Positions 23,531 through 35,468 of a DNA stretch of 64,000 bases are shown in pieces. The stretch covers positions 54,645,461-54,709,460 of the forward strand of contig CAMZMU010000059.1 of NCBI GenBank assembly GCA_947311845.1, in the 5' to 3' direction. This stretch comes from Poa pratensis (lineage: Eukaryota; Streptophyta; Magnoliopsida; Poales; Poaceae). Both the position numbers and the translations under genes were made by a program. Below the pieces are notes generated by a model. The model saw only the letters and a list, made by a program, of their open reading frames with translations, did no database searches and was not told the DNA's origin. Position 1 is the stretch's first letter; every line of letters begins with the position of its first letter.

Positions 23531-24643
23531 ACCTGCCCAGTCAGCATTGAAAAGGCACTCACCAGTGTAGACTGTGATCTCATAAAAGACAAGCCAATGC
23601 TAGACGTGTGCTTAATATATCTCATAATTCTCTTTGCAGCAGTCCAATGCAATGTAGTAGGAGCATGAAGGTATTGACATACTTTATTGACTGAATAAGA
23701 GATGTCAGGTCTTGTGAGAGTTAAATACTGCAACGCACCAACCATACTTCTGAATTTTGTGATGTCTTCTGGACCTAATAATTCTCCTTCATGAGCCGTG
23801 ACCTTTTCTGAGGATGACATAGGTGTAGGAGAGCCTTTGCAATTCAGCATACCCACACGGGTGAGCACATCTTTGGCATATTTTGACTGACTTAACACAA
23901 GTCCATTATTTACCTTCTTTACTTCAATGCCTAGGAAGAAGTGAAGATCTCCAAGATCCTTGAGAGCAAATTCCTTGCTTAAATCCTTGAGCAAAGCATC
24001 AGTTGCGACTTTAGAGGAACTAGCAACAATGATGTCATCAACATATATGAGCATGAAGATAGTGATGTTGGACTTGTGATAAATGAATAGTGATGTATCA
24101 GATTTTGATGCAACAAAACCAAAACTTATCAATTGAGTACTCAGACGAGAATACCATGCTCTTGGTGCTTGTTTTAGTCCATATAAGGCTTTGTCAAGCT
24201 TGCAGATATAGTTCGGCCTTTTATTATCCTCATATCCTGGGGGCTGTCTCATATAGACCTCCTCTTCCAGAACACCATGTAAGAACGTTCTTTACATCCA
24301 ATTGGCGCAGACTCCAGCCCCTGGAAACAGCAATAGCCAAAACAAGACGAACAGTGGCAATTTTAACAACAGGACTAAAAGTATCTTCATAATCTATACC
24401 ATAGCGTTGTTTAAAACCTTTCGCCACTAGCCTTGCTTTATATCTGTCAACTGAACCATCTGCCTTCTTCTTGATTCTGTAGACCCAACGACAGTCAATT
24501 ATATTTGCACCACGTTTTTCAGGAACTAGGTGCCAAGTTTTGTTTCTCATGAGAGCATTATACTCTTCATCCATAGCTTCTTTCCAATTTTTATTTGCTA
24601 ATGCATCTTGCAAACTTGCTGGTTCATCAGAAGAGCACAACAT
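23524..24643 (-). CDS. Copia reverse transcriptase region (frame-broken)
   Basis: Upstream part carries [20 protein letters not shown] and TFSPVV; downstream part carries [12 protein letters not shown] and the active-site YVDDI. The two lie in different frames, changing near 24270. Sequence order and spacing match plant copia elements, so the family is certain while the protein is interrupted. Confidence 0.9.
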
Positions 24644-25426
24644 ACACCACCTTACTGTGCCATCTGTATATTTTCTCGGCTTGTTTATACCACGAGAACG
24701 CCGTGTAACAGGTCTTGAGGGCGCAGCAGCACTAGGATCTGCAGCTGCTGCTGGCGTAGAAGATCCTGAACCTGCTGTACTGCCGCTGTTTTGTCCTGTA
24801 GCTGTTGGACTGTTGCTTCCTGTCCTCTAGTACTGCTGGCAGATTCTGCCGCAGGAGACCCAGGCGGTGTGGCCTCCGGTGTTGTTTCCTGCGCAGCCGC
24901 AGAAGATCCAGAGCGGGGGCCGCTGGGGGCTGACGACGCACCAGGCGAATCAGCGCCGGGATCGGTGCTCGATCTGGCAGACGAATCTCCGGACGATCCC
25001 GAGGCAGCATCTTCCTCGCTTTCCGTGCCCCAGCTATTTCCTGTTTCTGCACTGTTTTGGCTCGTTTGAGCACTGTTTTGCATCAAATTTTCACCGTTTT
25101 GATTGTTTCTTCGTGCTGTTTCCTGCGGCACTTCATAAACATGTCTAGCAACCTCATTAGTAGGATTAGTCATTAAAGAATCATCAATAAGTTCACCCCC
25201 TTGTTCAAAAGAGCGAAGAGAGGAGTCAAGTAAAATGATATCTTTGCGAAGTTGAGCACCGGCATTAGGATGAAGAAGTTCAAAAGGAAACACAGCCTCG
25301 TCAAAAACAACGTCACGAGAGATATAAACTCGTCCAGTGGAAACATCTAGACATTTAACTCCCTTGTGCATTGGACTATATCCTAAGAAAACACAACGCT
25401 TGGAACGAAAAGCGAGTTTTCTTTTA

Positions 25427-26580
25427 TTATAGAGGGCGAAGATTTGGCCAACAAGCGCAGCCAAAAACACGAAGGGAGGAGTAGTTTGGAGTTGTATTTA
25501 GAAGACGATGAACGGGCGTGTCATTTTTGATAACTTTGCTAGGAAGCATATTAATAAGATATGTGGCAGTGAGGAAGGCTTCATCCCAAAATTTTAAAGG
25601 CATGGATGCATGTGCTAAGAGTGCTAGACCAACTTCCACTATATGGCGATGTTTCCGTTCTGCGGCACCATTTTGTTGATGCGCATGAGGGCAAGACACA
25701 AGATGGGAAATTCCCTGGGTTTTGAGGAAAGCATTGAGCTTCTCATACTCTCCTCCCCAATCAGATTGAACCGTAAGTATTTTGCGATTGAGCTTGCGTT
25801 CAACTAATTTTTGGAAAGTGATAAAAGCGGCAAGCACATCAGATTTCTTCTTGAGAAGATATATCCAAGTAAATTTACTATAATCATCAATAAAGCTTAC
25901 ATAGTAATCATGTCGTCCAACAGAGGTAGGAGCAGGACCCCATACATCAGAAAATATTAACTGAAGAGGGACAGTGGATACACTGGTGGACACAGGATAT
26001 GGAATTGGTGACTCTTAGCCTGCTGACATGAATCACATATAGACTGAACACTCGAATGTCTAACAAAAGGAAGCTTATTTTTGCTAATGATTTGCCTAAC
26101 AATATCTATTGAGGGATGCCCTAAACGACTATGCCACTTCTCCTGGGACGGCTTGGCAGCTACAAACGCATGCTTCGGACTTGTGGAGGAAACCAAAGAC
26201 GAAATAAGAGGATATAGACCGCCAACACACCGCCCTCTATGAATTAGTTTCTTCGTGACCTGATCCTTGATCAAAAAGAAAAAAGGATGAAACTCAATGA
26301 ATACTCTATTATCATATGTGAATCGGTGGACAGAGAGTAAATTTTTGGATGCGTTTGGGACATGCAGAATATTGTTGAGATGGAAATTTTGAACAGGATG
26401 GGGAACTATTGAATGACCCGTATGACAAATTTCCATACCTTGCCCACCGGCAGTGTTCACCTTGTCGCGGCCTTTGTACTTGTCGCGGACGGTGAGGTTG
26501 TTGAGCTCGCTGGTGATGTGGTGCGTAGCGCCGGTGTCGGAGTACCAATTTGTGTCGACACCATAGGAGGCAGCGTTCAC
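25427..26580 (-). CDS. Copia protease, pre-integrase and integrase region (frame-broken)
   Basis: The protease motif WYSDTGATHHIT lies near 26540. A GAG-pre-integrase segment with KWHSRLGHPS and a CDSCQQAKSH zinc-type motif follows. The integrase core has Asp in IFSDVWGP, Asp in VQSDWGGEY and Glu in GAAERKHRH, the expected catalytic triad. Frame changes occur near 25980 and 25460. Confidence 0.9.
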
Positions 26581-26619
26581 CTCCTTCTCCTCATAGGAAT
26601 CATCATCATCTTCCTCATC

Positions 26620-27560
26620 AAAGCGATGCCAACAATGTTTGGCACGATGACCTTCTTTGTTACAGATCTGACACGTGACATCTTCCCATGGGGAGGTGCG
26701 AGGACGGCGACCACGCCCGCGACCACGACCTCCTCCATTAGCTCGACCACCCCCTCGATTGTTGTTGAAGCGAGGGCGATCATCGCGGCGGTCATCACGG
26801 ACGTGATCATCTCGGGCACGAGGAGCGCCCCGACCACCGCGCGGACGGCTGAGTTGCCGCGTCGTACAGCGGCATTGGCGGAGCTGTCAAATCCGCCACC
26901 ATGCGGTCCAGAGTGCATCTCATCACGCTCATCTTGAGCGAGCACCTGAGCGTAGAGCTCGTTGACAGAGATTGGTGTAGGCATGAGCCCAATGGCACCA
27001 ACTAGGTTGTTGTAGTCCGGGCCGAGTCCGGCCATGATGAAGGAGACGAGCTCCTCCTCGTCCAGCGGGCGTCCAGCAGCAGCAAGCTCATCGGCGATGC
27101 CCTGCATCTTGGAGAAGAACACCGGGGTGGACAAGTTCAGCTTCTTTGTACTCGCGATGGCGACCCGAAGGTTGTTGACCTTCGAGCGGCTTTGGGACGC
27201 AAACATGGTCGTCACCGCTGACCACACATCGGCAGCATGTTCATGCCGCAGAAGGTGTCGAAGGATCTCAGGGGAGATCGAGTTGGTGAGGTAGCTGAGG
27301 ACGATTTGATCCCGGGCGATCCAGGCAGCATACGCCGGATTGGGGGTCGCCGTCTTGTCAGCATCGTCTTTCTCCGTGGCCGCCAGGGTTTTCGGCGGAG
27401 CGGCGTCTGTGCCGTCTAGGAGACCCATCACCATCGCCCCTCGTATCGCCGGCAGGACTTGAATTCGCCAGACGGGATAGTTGGTCCGAGTTAGTTTCTC
27501 GGTTGGGGGCGCACCGAGGTTGAGCTTCTCCGAGCCATTGGTGAGGGTGGGTGGGAGATT
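26620..27560 (-). CDS. Copia gag region with zinc knuckle (frame-broken)
   Basis: The N-terminal part has the plant copia gag signature KLTRTNYPVWRIQVLPAIRG and LLRHEHAADVWSAV. Near 26850 the frame changes, and the Arg/Gly-rich stretch and knuckle CQICNKEGHRAKHC (CX2CX4HX4C) are read in the other frame. The knuckle binds RNA in the family. Confidence 0.87.
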
Positions 27561-27589
27561 TCGATCGTAGATTGGATCTAGGAAGAGGT

Positions 27590-27603
27590 GGCTCCTGATA
27601 CCA
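27590..27603 (-). promoter_or_regulatory. Copia primer-binding site
   Basis: On the minus strand TGGTATCAGGAGCC follows the 5' LTR directly. It resembles the initiator-Met tRNA complement TGGTATCAGAGCC with one extra G. Confidence 0.8.
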
Positions 27604-27777
27604 TGTAAAACTTGTGGAAGCGTTTCTACTCGATAACACATATCGAGCCGCCGGGTGTTTATTTATAGATGGATGCAATGCGGCATCGAGCTGTTACAGG
27701 AGTCGTACAAGAACAGAAACAATATCGGAAACCTGAACCTATACATATCGACACCTAAACTGAATCTATTTCTAACA
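27604..27777 (-). repeat. 5' LTR of the copia element
   Basis: Begins TGTAAAAC and ends CTAACA on the plus strand. It differs from the other LTR by three transitions and one missing G. Confidence 0.93.
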
Positions 27778-27849
27778 GCGGGCTCTATAGCGCTCCTCAT
27801 CGCGTGGCCTTATCTCTCCTTTAAGACGGTATCTTGGTTCTTCGACTGA
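27778..27849 (+). pseudogene. Small presequence-like protein family, copy D, end of exon 2
   Basis: Continues copy D beyond the copia element. After removing the element and one duplication the frame runs ATG (residues) then SIALLIAWPYLSFKTVSWFF and stops at 27847-27849. This hydrophobic tail parallels the C-terminus of copy C. The exact match of reading frame across the insertion shows that the exon was intact when the element entered. Confidence 0.8.
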
Positions 27850-29330
27850 ATAAGCAAATAGTGAAGCAATATCTGCAATTCTCAATTGTCTGCTGGCCTA
27901 AAAAGCCCAAGGATCGATATATAGATGTCTACCTCTTCTATGTATACAGTGTGTAAGTCTAGAAATTGAATCGATGTACTTTTAGTAGTGTTTTGTAATT
28001 TCCTTTTTCTTTTTGTTTATGGCACGCAAGCATGCACTCTGCAAACGAGTCGAGTTAGCTCATACTGAAATTCAAGCGATCTCGTACCGAGCCGAGTTAA
28101 ATGTCGAGCTGTAAAAAAAATCATATACTCGGTTGGTAACGATCCCGACTCGATCTCAAGCTAGTTAGTTGCGAGCTAAGCAAGACAACAAAAAAAAATC
28201 CTACTGTATTCAAAGGCAATTTTGCTTTCTAGTTAGACCACACAAACACCATATCACCACGAATATTCTTCTACTCAAAATAATGCTCATATAAGTTTCT
28301 TCAAAGTAGCTTAGTTTATTATTTTTTCTCCACCAGAAACTTTGGCCAAAAACAACAGGACTCAAGTACATAAGGTAGGGACCATACAAAGTATCGTGTT
28401 AGTACCTACTAGGTAAATGCCCATATGTTACCACAGTGTTTTTATCTTCTTCTTCCGTCTCACGTGTACTAAGTGTCCGCTTCAGATAAAATGTATATTT
28501 TTAGGACGTGGATAATGAACTAGAAGCATCGCCTCCAGAGTCCCACAAACGTCCTCGATCCAAAGAAAAAATGTCACGCTGAAAGCAACAAAAAAAAGGG
28601 TCGCTCCAGCAGAGTCCCTAAACAACCCCCAATCACTAATTTTTTTGCGAGTCCTAGGTTTCATCTCTCCTTCCTCTCAAAGAGTTACTCGCTTGTTCAC
28701 CATCCGCCATCCAAGCAGCTCATTGTCCATCCCGAACTCAACTCGAGAGGAATACCCCCCCCCCCCCCCCCCCCCCCCCGCAACACTCGCCCAGGGCCAT
28801 TAGCGACACGTGGAGGCCATCCCTCTGATTCTGACTTCTCAGCAAGCTCTGATGGCTTCGGCGCTCTTCCCTACCAAACCTGGGTACTCAAGCATGTCTC
28901 CTGAGACCGTCATATGAGCTGCTCCCATGGTTAAGCCTGATATCAAAAGCACGTAACCAAGAAAAGCTTATCGTCTCTAACTGGTGCATCGCCCTTTAGT
29001 TTGTCTCCCACGCCAGTGGATGAGCACCTACAACATGTTTTTTTCCAGCGTCGAATTATTCTTCCGCCTGCTCATATGTGAGCGTTTCAGGAGGCATCTC
29101 GGTTTGGTGGTTTTTTCGTTGTGTTGTCTCTTGTTGTCTTGTTGCAAAAAAAAAAAAAACGTTTTTTTTTTACGTTTTGCCCTTCACATCCCGATCGAGA
29201 CAACACCATTTACCACTAAACTAGTGCTCAAACACCGTGCACTCAGATGATAGGATACGGCATAAGTAAAAAAAGGGTTACGTGAGTAATACTAATACTC
29301 AAATTATTATCTCCCGCAAGAAAAGATTAG
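27850..29330. other. Gene-poor stretch downstream of copy D
   Basis: 27855-28045 resembles the downstream region of copy C. After that no gene, hairpin or terminal repeat is supported. It contains a poly-C run (28755-28779) and A/T homopolymers near 29145-29170. Confidence 0.45.
28755..28779. repeat. Poly-C tract
   Basis: About 25 consecutive C. Confidence 0.9.
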
Positions 29331-30958
29331 TCTCTACTATATAATATTGCTTGAGGAGGTGTTGGTGCGTTTTTCTCAATTGCCGATTCTGCCCCTGCGA
29401 TTTAGGAGATATTACACTACTGCCACCGCAGTCCTTCTGTAAGTCGCGTACCGGTTCGTCCGTTCCCCTCCGAGAGCTGACCCATCCTTGCCATCTCTTT
29501 CGCTCTCCACCACGCCACCACCTACCCTGCGCCGCCCAGGACTCCGCCGCGCTGGCCCCGTGCGCCGCTCCGGATTCCTCCCACGTTCATCCCACGTTTA
29601 GCAGATCCGCGCTTGCACCAGGGAGAGAGAGGGTCGGGAAGGCAGAGGGAGGTCAGGAACGGAGGAGAAGCACTGCTTCTGGTGGGGTGTAGCGATGGCA
29701 GGGTAGGCCGGCTCTGGTTGCGGTGGTGTCCAGGACTGCAGGGGATGCCACCGACTCCCCTACCGGCCGTCAACGGGATCGATGGCCTCCGCTTGGCCCC
29801 CTGGTCCTCCCGCCTCGCACTTCCCTCCCCTGCTATCCATGCGCCGTCTCTCTCTTTCTGTTCGATCAATTGACCAGGCCAGCACACTGGATCAGCTCGC
29901 GAGTGACCCAAGAGTGCGCCACCCACGTCGCTCGCCGTCACCTAGAATCACCTCGCCGCCCTGTCCCGTCGCACTCCCCAGCCTGGATTTGCCTCGGCCG
30001 CTGCTAGCAAGGTGACTTCCTTCCAAATATCCCTAATCCCTGCATGCTCTACTCCGGTCCTCCTGATGCCTGCTGCTTCCTGTCGTCACTTCTGATTTCT
30101 GCTGCGCTGGGTGCATATTTGCTTCGTCCGTGCTCGCTTGCTTGGCTGGAGGGCTGCCGGCCGGACGAAGCAGACTGATCGGCTTGGTCTCAGGCTCTCA
30201 AGTCTCAACGGGCAAGCAAAAGTCCATGTGTTAATTGTGACATGCACAGCCAGGGCGTTCTGGATCGAAAATTGCGTGTATAACGATAGCCCCTTGCGAT
30301 GTGTTGCTCCTGGAGCTATTGTACAAACATGCACTCGATCCACCATTTGCTATATTATTTCTCTGTATCTAGCATTTGTTTCTGAACTACGATGACACAC
30401 ATCACATTCCATGTTGAGAAAATAAAGGTTCAATCGTCGTGGATGGGCACTGATGAAACTGAGTCGTCTACGCAAATATAGTGGTAATTGGAATGTTGTA
30501 GTCTGATTGGTCAGCTCTTATAGCCTGGTGTAAATGAAAGCATCCTTTAAACATATCTGACTCCCAAGAAAACTGCATATTAATCATAGTCTGTGCTGAT
30601 GTCAACCTATATATCATGTTTGCAATGGCAACAGATTTGAAATATCTAAACACTGAAAGTTAGTTCAGGGAGAAGGACAAATTAATTTATTTTTAGATAA
30701 TAGACTAATAGACTTTAGCTTTTATAAAGCATAGAACGCGGATAGTTAAGGGGGAAGTCGAAACGTACACGCCGAAGTGCTTGGAACAGATTAAAAATTT
30801 ATTCATACGACTAACAGCATGTCGCGTAGTCATTTTGACAGCCTCCATAAACTGTTTTTTGAAAAATTGGGGGAAAAAGATGAGAACCTATTGTTAATTT
30901 GTTTGCCCGTATTCAGTCAAATTTGTTTGCCCGTAGCAACGCACGGGCAATTTACTAG
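29331..30958 (+). mobile_element. Non-autonomous Helitron
   Basis: The 5' end reads TCTCTACTATATAATA, the usual grass Helitron start. The 3' end has a hairpin (stem GCCCGT 30929-30934 with ACGGGC 30943-30948, 8-nt loop), then AATTTA and CTAG at 30955-30958 with T next. No RepHel coding region is seen; the 1.6 kb interior is GC-rich at 29440-30000 with no recognised domain. The base before the 5' end is G rather than the usual A, so the left boundary could be slightly different or mutated. Confidence 0.75.
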
Positions 30959-31248
30959 TATTACTAGTATAGTAATAATTAATAAGCAAATTCCTTGACG
31001 AGAGACGCCTTTTTCCGCCTCTCTGACCGCGTAAAGAAAAAAGAGAGACACGTGCTCGAACTGACCGAAAATCCCTGCGTCCTGATTGGTCGAACGGACG
31101 CTCCCACGGATCGCGCTCGCCTCCCGCGAAGCTCCCCGGCCCCAATAAAAGCAGCTCCCTCGCCGCAAATCCAAATTCACAACTCGAATCCCAGCACTAC
31201 TAGTCGAATCCCAGCAGCAGCGTGCGTTCCGTCTCGAGTTCGTCGGAG

Positions 31249-31425
31249 ATGGCCGGAAGGAAGGGCGGCGACAGGAAGACGGCGGTGACCCGGTCCGTGA
31301 GGGACGGACTCCAGTTCCCCGTCGGCCGCATCGGCCGCTACCTCAAGAAGGGCCGGTACGCACAGCGCGTCGGCTCCGGCGCCCCCGTCTACCTCGCCGC
31401 CGTCCTAGAATACCTCGCTGCCGAG
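31249..31425 (+). pseudogene. Histone H2A, first exon only
   Basis: The ATG at 31249 opens [20 protein letters not shown], followed by [20 protein letters not shown] and [13 protein letters not shown], the H2A histone fold start including the acidic-patch alpha-2 region. The exon ends at 31425 before GTAACC, the common plant H2A intron position. The second exon (normally starting LELAGNAARD) is not found in the next several kilobases. A LINE fragment starts about 70 bases into the intron. Upstream sequence has an ATTGG (inverted CCAAT) and an AATAAAAG TATA-like element, so the promoter looks present. Without exon 2 a functional histone is unlikely from this locus as read. Confidence 0.85.
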
Positions 31426-31489
31426 GTAACCACGCATCTCCCTCTCTTATTCTATCCTTCTTTGCCGCTCTCGACGCATCTCCGTTGTT

Positions 31490-32240
31490 TGCTTGCATAA
31501 AGGGCATATACCACAATTTGGCCAACCTCTCTTAGCAAGGCGGTCGGCCGTCCAAACTCTATTTTGGTTCGCAAGCCAAGCAAAGAACTTTGTCTTAGGC
31601 AGAGCCCAAGGCCTCCAAACCGAGTCCTTCATGGTGGAGGAGATTGTACCCATGAATTGCATCTTATACGCCGACTTCGCCGAATATTCACCGTTTTTCG
31701 TAAGCTTCCACACAATTTCATCACTTGCCATGGGGTTGAGTTGGACGTTGGTAAGGAGTGACCAAAGCCTCACAAATTGTGCAAAATGCACGGTAGTAAA
31801 GCTTTCGTCAAGCCTTACGTTGCCCACCCAACTAGCGTCAAGCAAAGCACTCCGAACCACACAATTCTTCTTGCTTGAGCATTCAAAAATGAGAGGCGCG
31901 CTATCTTTTGGTTTCTCCCCTTCCAACCATGGGGCATGCCAAAAAGGGGTCTTGAGTCCATCACCCACGGAGATCTTTGTTGCGGCGTAGAAAATATACA
32001 TATCCTCCTTAGTGCAAGGATTTCCAAAGCCCGCCCAAATTTTTTCGGGGTTTTTCCATTCAAGCCATGGCCAACGCAACCTCAAGGCCGTGGCAAACTT
32101 TCCCATGTTGAGTAAACCGAGCCCACCAAGCTCCTTTGGGCGACAAACAAGCTCCCACTTGACCTTACATTTGGCCTCGGTAGTTTTATCCTTTGCCGAC
32201 CATAGGAAAGCACGTTGGATTTTAATTTTTGGTTTTGATT
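31490..32240 (-). mobile_element. LINE-type reverse transcriptase C-terminal fragment with zf-RVT motif
   Basis: Minus strand: KELGGLGLLNMGKFATALRL (frame change near 32090), then KISVGDGLKTPFWHAPWLEG, YSAKSAYKMQF and [12 protein letters not shown]. This order is typical of the C-terminal region of plant non-LTR element ORF2 proteins and related host-dispersed zf-RVT sequences. No polyA tail or target duplication is clear. It lies in the H2A intron, antisense. Confidence 0.8.
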
Positions 32241-32305
32241 TTTGGTAGACGTTAGCGCTGTCTTTGGAACAATTTGTTTTGTTCGGTTTCTTCTGAACAG
32301 ATTCA

Positions 32306-33760
32306 TGCCCTGATATTAATTCTTCAGTATTGCATCAAGCCCATGGGAAGCCGACAGTATGTTGCAGAAAGCGACTTGGAACGAGCATGAAGATATCAAG
32401 GAGACTTCTTTCTCTTTTGAGTTTTTCTGGCATGTCATACCTTAACTGTTCAGAGTGATTATGGGGCTGTAAATTAGAGTTTATATTTGGCAGACTTATC
32501 TAAGAAGTGCCCATCGAACTAATTATGTATTTTCAGCAAGCAGCAATTTTAAGCAGGAAAGCAGTTTAGCACTCTGCAATACACACGCTGACATACTGGT
32601 TGCAAGCGGTATTATCTCCTCCGGATATAGTAATCTATAAATAAACTAATAAAAACTTCAATGCAGGCTGAAAAACTTTGCATCATACAGAGTTACTGGT
32701 CAGTAAAATACTCATACATGGGCAAAGAAAAGCTGCAGAATTGATCTCAAGCGCAGGCTGTACAGAATTCATTCTAATAGGAGGTAGGAAGGATCTGCAA
32801 GCGCAGTAGATATTAACACTTAGCTGACATGATAAATTTTGAAAATTAAGCAGTATAAACAGTACTACCTCGGTCCCAAATTAGAAGACTCCTACCAAAA
32901 CATGTTATAATTTGGGACAGAGGTGATACCATATATCAACTTTTTTTTTTGCCAATTTTGGCAGATGGTTGGCTGAAAATTTATATTTTTAGAAGTCCTT
33001 CAAGGCACATCTTATTTTTTTCTCGACAGTTATGCCTGCCTCTATCTCACGACTTTGTTTGCTTGCTACTACTGTTGTTCATGAACGTTTCAGTAGCAGA
33101 GTTCAGATTTGAGGTTGCTACCTAGAGAATAGATAGTGTGAGTCACTAACATATATGTTTACTATCTCTACTAAAATTATGGTTTAGTTACAGCTAGCGC
33201 TATCATGTAAATGTGCCAGGCAGAGATCAAGAAATACAAGGTTAATTATGTATCTTTTCGACAACTATGTTATGCCTAGATATCTACGGTATCAGTGGTC
33301 ATCAGGTTGATCTACATCTGCAGGTACATGCTGCCGATCATAGAGGCCGGTGAAGCAGATGATCAGGCTAGCAAGCTTGCCATGTTTCGCGGGTTTCGTT
33401 TCCCCGAAATGAAATGACCTGAAGTTGTAAAATTTTATTGGCTGGTGGTACTGTTTTCATGGATTTGGTCAAACAAGTTGGGTCTATTTAATTTCATATG
33501 ATGAACTATCTGTTTTCGGATAGGTCGACAGGAGAATCATGTCACAGAATCATAGAAGAAACAATTATCTAGATCTTGCTGTAAAAAAAGGTTATGTTTT
33601 AGCAAAATACAAAAACAGTCTAGCGGTGCTACGAGTGATGTGGGTTACATTTGGTCAAGGATAGGACTCATGGCCCAATAACCCATTAAAACACTAACAA
33701 AAATAGCCTTTTGGCAGAAATCTAAGTCCAGGACGTTATACGCACGCAAATCCTATATGG
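32306..33760. other. Gene-poor stretch
   Basis: AT-rich. An acceptor-like CTGCAG at about 33317 is followed by an open stretch (YMLPIIEAGEADDQAS, stop near 33417) that could be a last exon of an unrecognised gene; support is weak. Otherwise only the MITE relic at 32868 is noted. Confidence 0.3.
32868..32923. mobile_element. Short Stowaway-like MITE relic
   Basis: Inverted ends CCTCGGTCCCAAATTA and CCTCTGTCCCAAATTA (the second on the minus strand) enclose only about 25 bases. The ends fit the Stowaway consensus style; an internal deletion is likely. Confidence 0.55.
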
Positions 33761-33764
33761 CGCC

Positions 33765-34760
33765 AGTTAGCGGCGCCTAAGGGGAGCGCCGCCTGAATGA
33801 ATTCCCACGTGACACGTTCCTGGGCCGACCCACTTTTTTTTTCGTTTTCTTTTCTCTTTCTGTTTTTTCTGTTTTAGTTTCTTTTCTATTTCTGTTATTG
33901 TTTTCGTTTTTCTTTCTATTTTTTCTTTTTATTTTATTTACTTTTTGTTTTCATTTTCTTTTTTTCTGTTTTTTATGAAAATGGTTTTAAATTTGAAAAT
34001 GGTTCCAAAATAGAAAATGGTTTAATTTTGAAAATGGTTCCAAATTTGAAAATGGTTCCAATTTTGAAAATGGTTTCAAAATTTAAAATGGTACCAAAAT
34101 TTCGAAAATGGTTCCAAATTTAAAATGGTTTCATTTTGAAAATGACTCCAAATTTAAAAAAAGTTCCAAATTTAAAATGGTTCCAAATTTAAAAATGGTT
34201 TCAAATTTTAAAAAGGTTCATTTTTTAAAATGGTTCTATTATGAAAATGGTTCCAAATTTAAAAATGGTTCTAAATTTAAAAATGGTTCTAAATTTAAAA
34301 ATTGTTCATTTTTTCAAATTTTAAAAAGGTTTCAAATTTTAAATGGTTGCAAATTTAAAAATGGTTCCAAATTTGAAAAATGTTCATTTTTAAAAATGGT
34401 TCCATTTTCAAAAAATTTCCAAATTAAAAAATGGTTCTAAATACAAAAATGGTTCCGACTTTAAATTTTTTTTGTTTTGAAAATGGTTCTAAAATTGAAA
34501 ATGTTTCTGAATTTAAAAGTGGTTCCAAATTTGAAAATGGTTCTGGATTTTTAAATGGTTCGTATTTTATGAAAATATTTGGATTAATAAAATATTCGTT
34601 TGATAGAAAATAGATTTAAATTATTTTTGGATTTTCTTTCAGATTGGAAAACACACGCACAATCCAACAAGCGAAATGTTTTTTTCGCGCACGTATAAAC
34701 TATTGGGCCGCGAGCCAGTTAAGGAAGCTGTAGGCGGCGCTGCGCTAAAGCGCCGCTAAC
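33765..34760. mobile_element. Repeat unit bounded by ~30-bp inverted GC-rich ends
   Basis: AGTTAGCGGCGCC... at 33765-33794 and its inverted partner at 34732-34760 (AGGCGGCGCTGCGCTAAAGC...) match at about four-fifths of positions. Between them lie a T-rich tract and the short tandem repeats at 33975-34620. This suggests a foldback or terminal-inverted-repeat element of unknown family. No target duplication is identified. Confidence 0.45.
33975..34620. repeat. Short tandem degenerate repeats (AAAATGGTTCCAAATTTG type)
   Basis: Roughly 35 imperfect copies of a 16-20 base motif AAAATGGTTCCAAATTT. Open frames across it give only Phe/Lys/Asn/Ser low-complexity sequence, not a gene. Confidence 0.9.
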
Positions 34761-34854
34761 GAGCGACGAAAAAAACCTCCCTTATATGCACGCGCGTGAC
34801 GGGGGAAGGATCCAGGGCGCGCCGCCCGCACGGAGCTCTGGTATTTCTTTTCTG

Positions 34855-35290
34855 TTTTTTTTACTTTTTTCCTTTAGTAAAATCTGAACATTTTTAGAAA
34901 TATTTTCCAAATTTTGATTCTTCCGGTTATGACTATTTTTGAAATCTAAACAATTTTTTAGTCTGATTTTTTTTGAATATGAACATTTTCAAAATTGGAA
35001 AATAATTTCAAATTTAGATATTTTCCCATTAGGAACATTTTTTAAATCTAAACATTTTTTTTGCCAATTTTTCAGTTTAAACATTTTTTGAATCTGAACA
35101 TGTTTTGAATCTAAACATTTTCAAAATTGATATTTTCCAATTATGAACATTTTTCATTCTAAACATTTTTTGAATTCGAACATTTTTCTGATCTGAGCAT
35201 TTTTTTGAATCTAAACATTTTTTTGGATCTGAACATTTTTTTAATCTGAACATTTAAAATTCTAAACATTTTTTAAATCCCAACATTGTT
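34855..35290. repeat. Short tandem degenerate repeats (TCTAAACATTTTTTGAA type)
   Basis: About 25 imperfect copies of an AACATTTTTTGAATCT-like motif. Distinct in sequence from the preceding repeat but similar in period and AT content. Confidence 0.88.
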
Positions 35291-35468
35291 CCTAATCATA
35301 AAAATGTAAGAAAAAAACTAAAAAGGGAAAGAAAAAAGAAACAGAGAAGAAAACCAAACGATAGATGGACCGGCCTATCAGCGGCTCCCTTCAGGGGTCG
35401 TGAGGATATCGTGCCGCTAATGAGCTATATATAAGGTTTACCAAAGATCCGAAGAGGCGAAATCAGGT

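Larger units (their letters stand above)
22910..27777 (-). mobile_element. Ty1/copia LTR retrotransposon inserted in exon 2 of copy D
   Basis: LTRs of 175 bp (22910-23084) and 174 bp (27604-27777) flank a coding interior on the minus strand. Target-site duplications are ACGGG (22905-22909) and GCGGG (27778-27782), one mismatch. The outermost left base pair is TA instead of TG. A TGGTATCAGG primer site follows the right LTR on the minus strand and a purine tract AAGAGAGGG precedes the left LTR. Domain order gag, protease, integrase, reverse transcriptase, RNase H defines copia. The coding region is split by several frame changes, so this copy is probably not autonomous. The two LTRs differ by three substitutions and one indel, indicating a fairly recent insertion. 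Confidence 0.95.

Noticed and set aside
29331..29331. Perfect Helitron insertion between A and T for the element at 29331-30958
   Set aside because: The base before the TC start is G, not A; the element call is kept, but the exact left boundary is not claimed as perfect.
34108..34613. Open frames of 110 and 60 codons
   Set aside because: Translation of degenerate short tandem repeats; Phe/Lys/Asn low complexity only.
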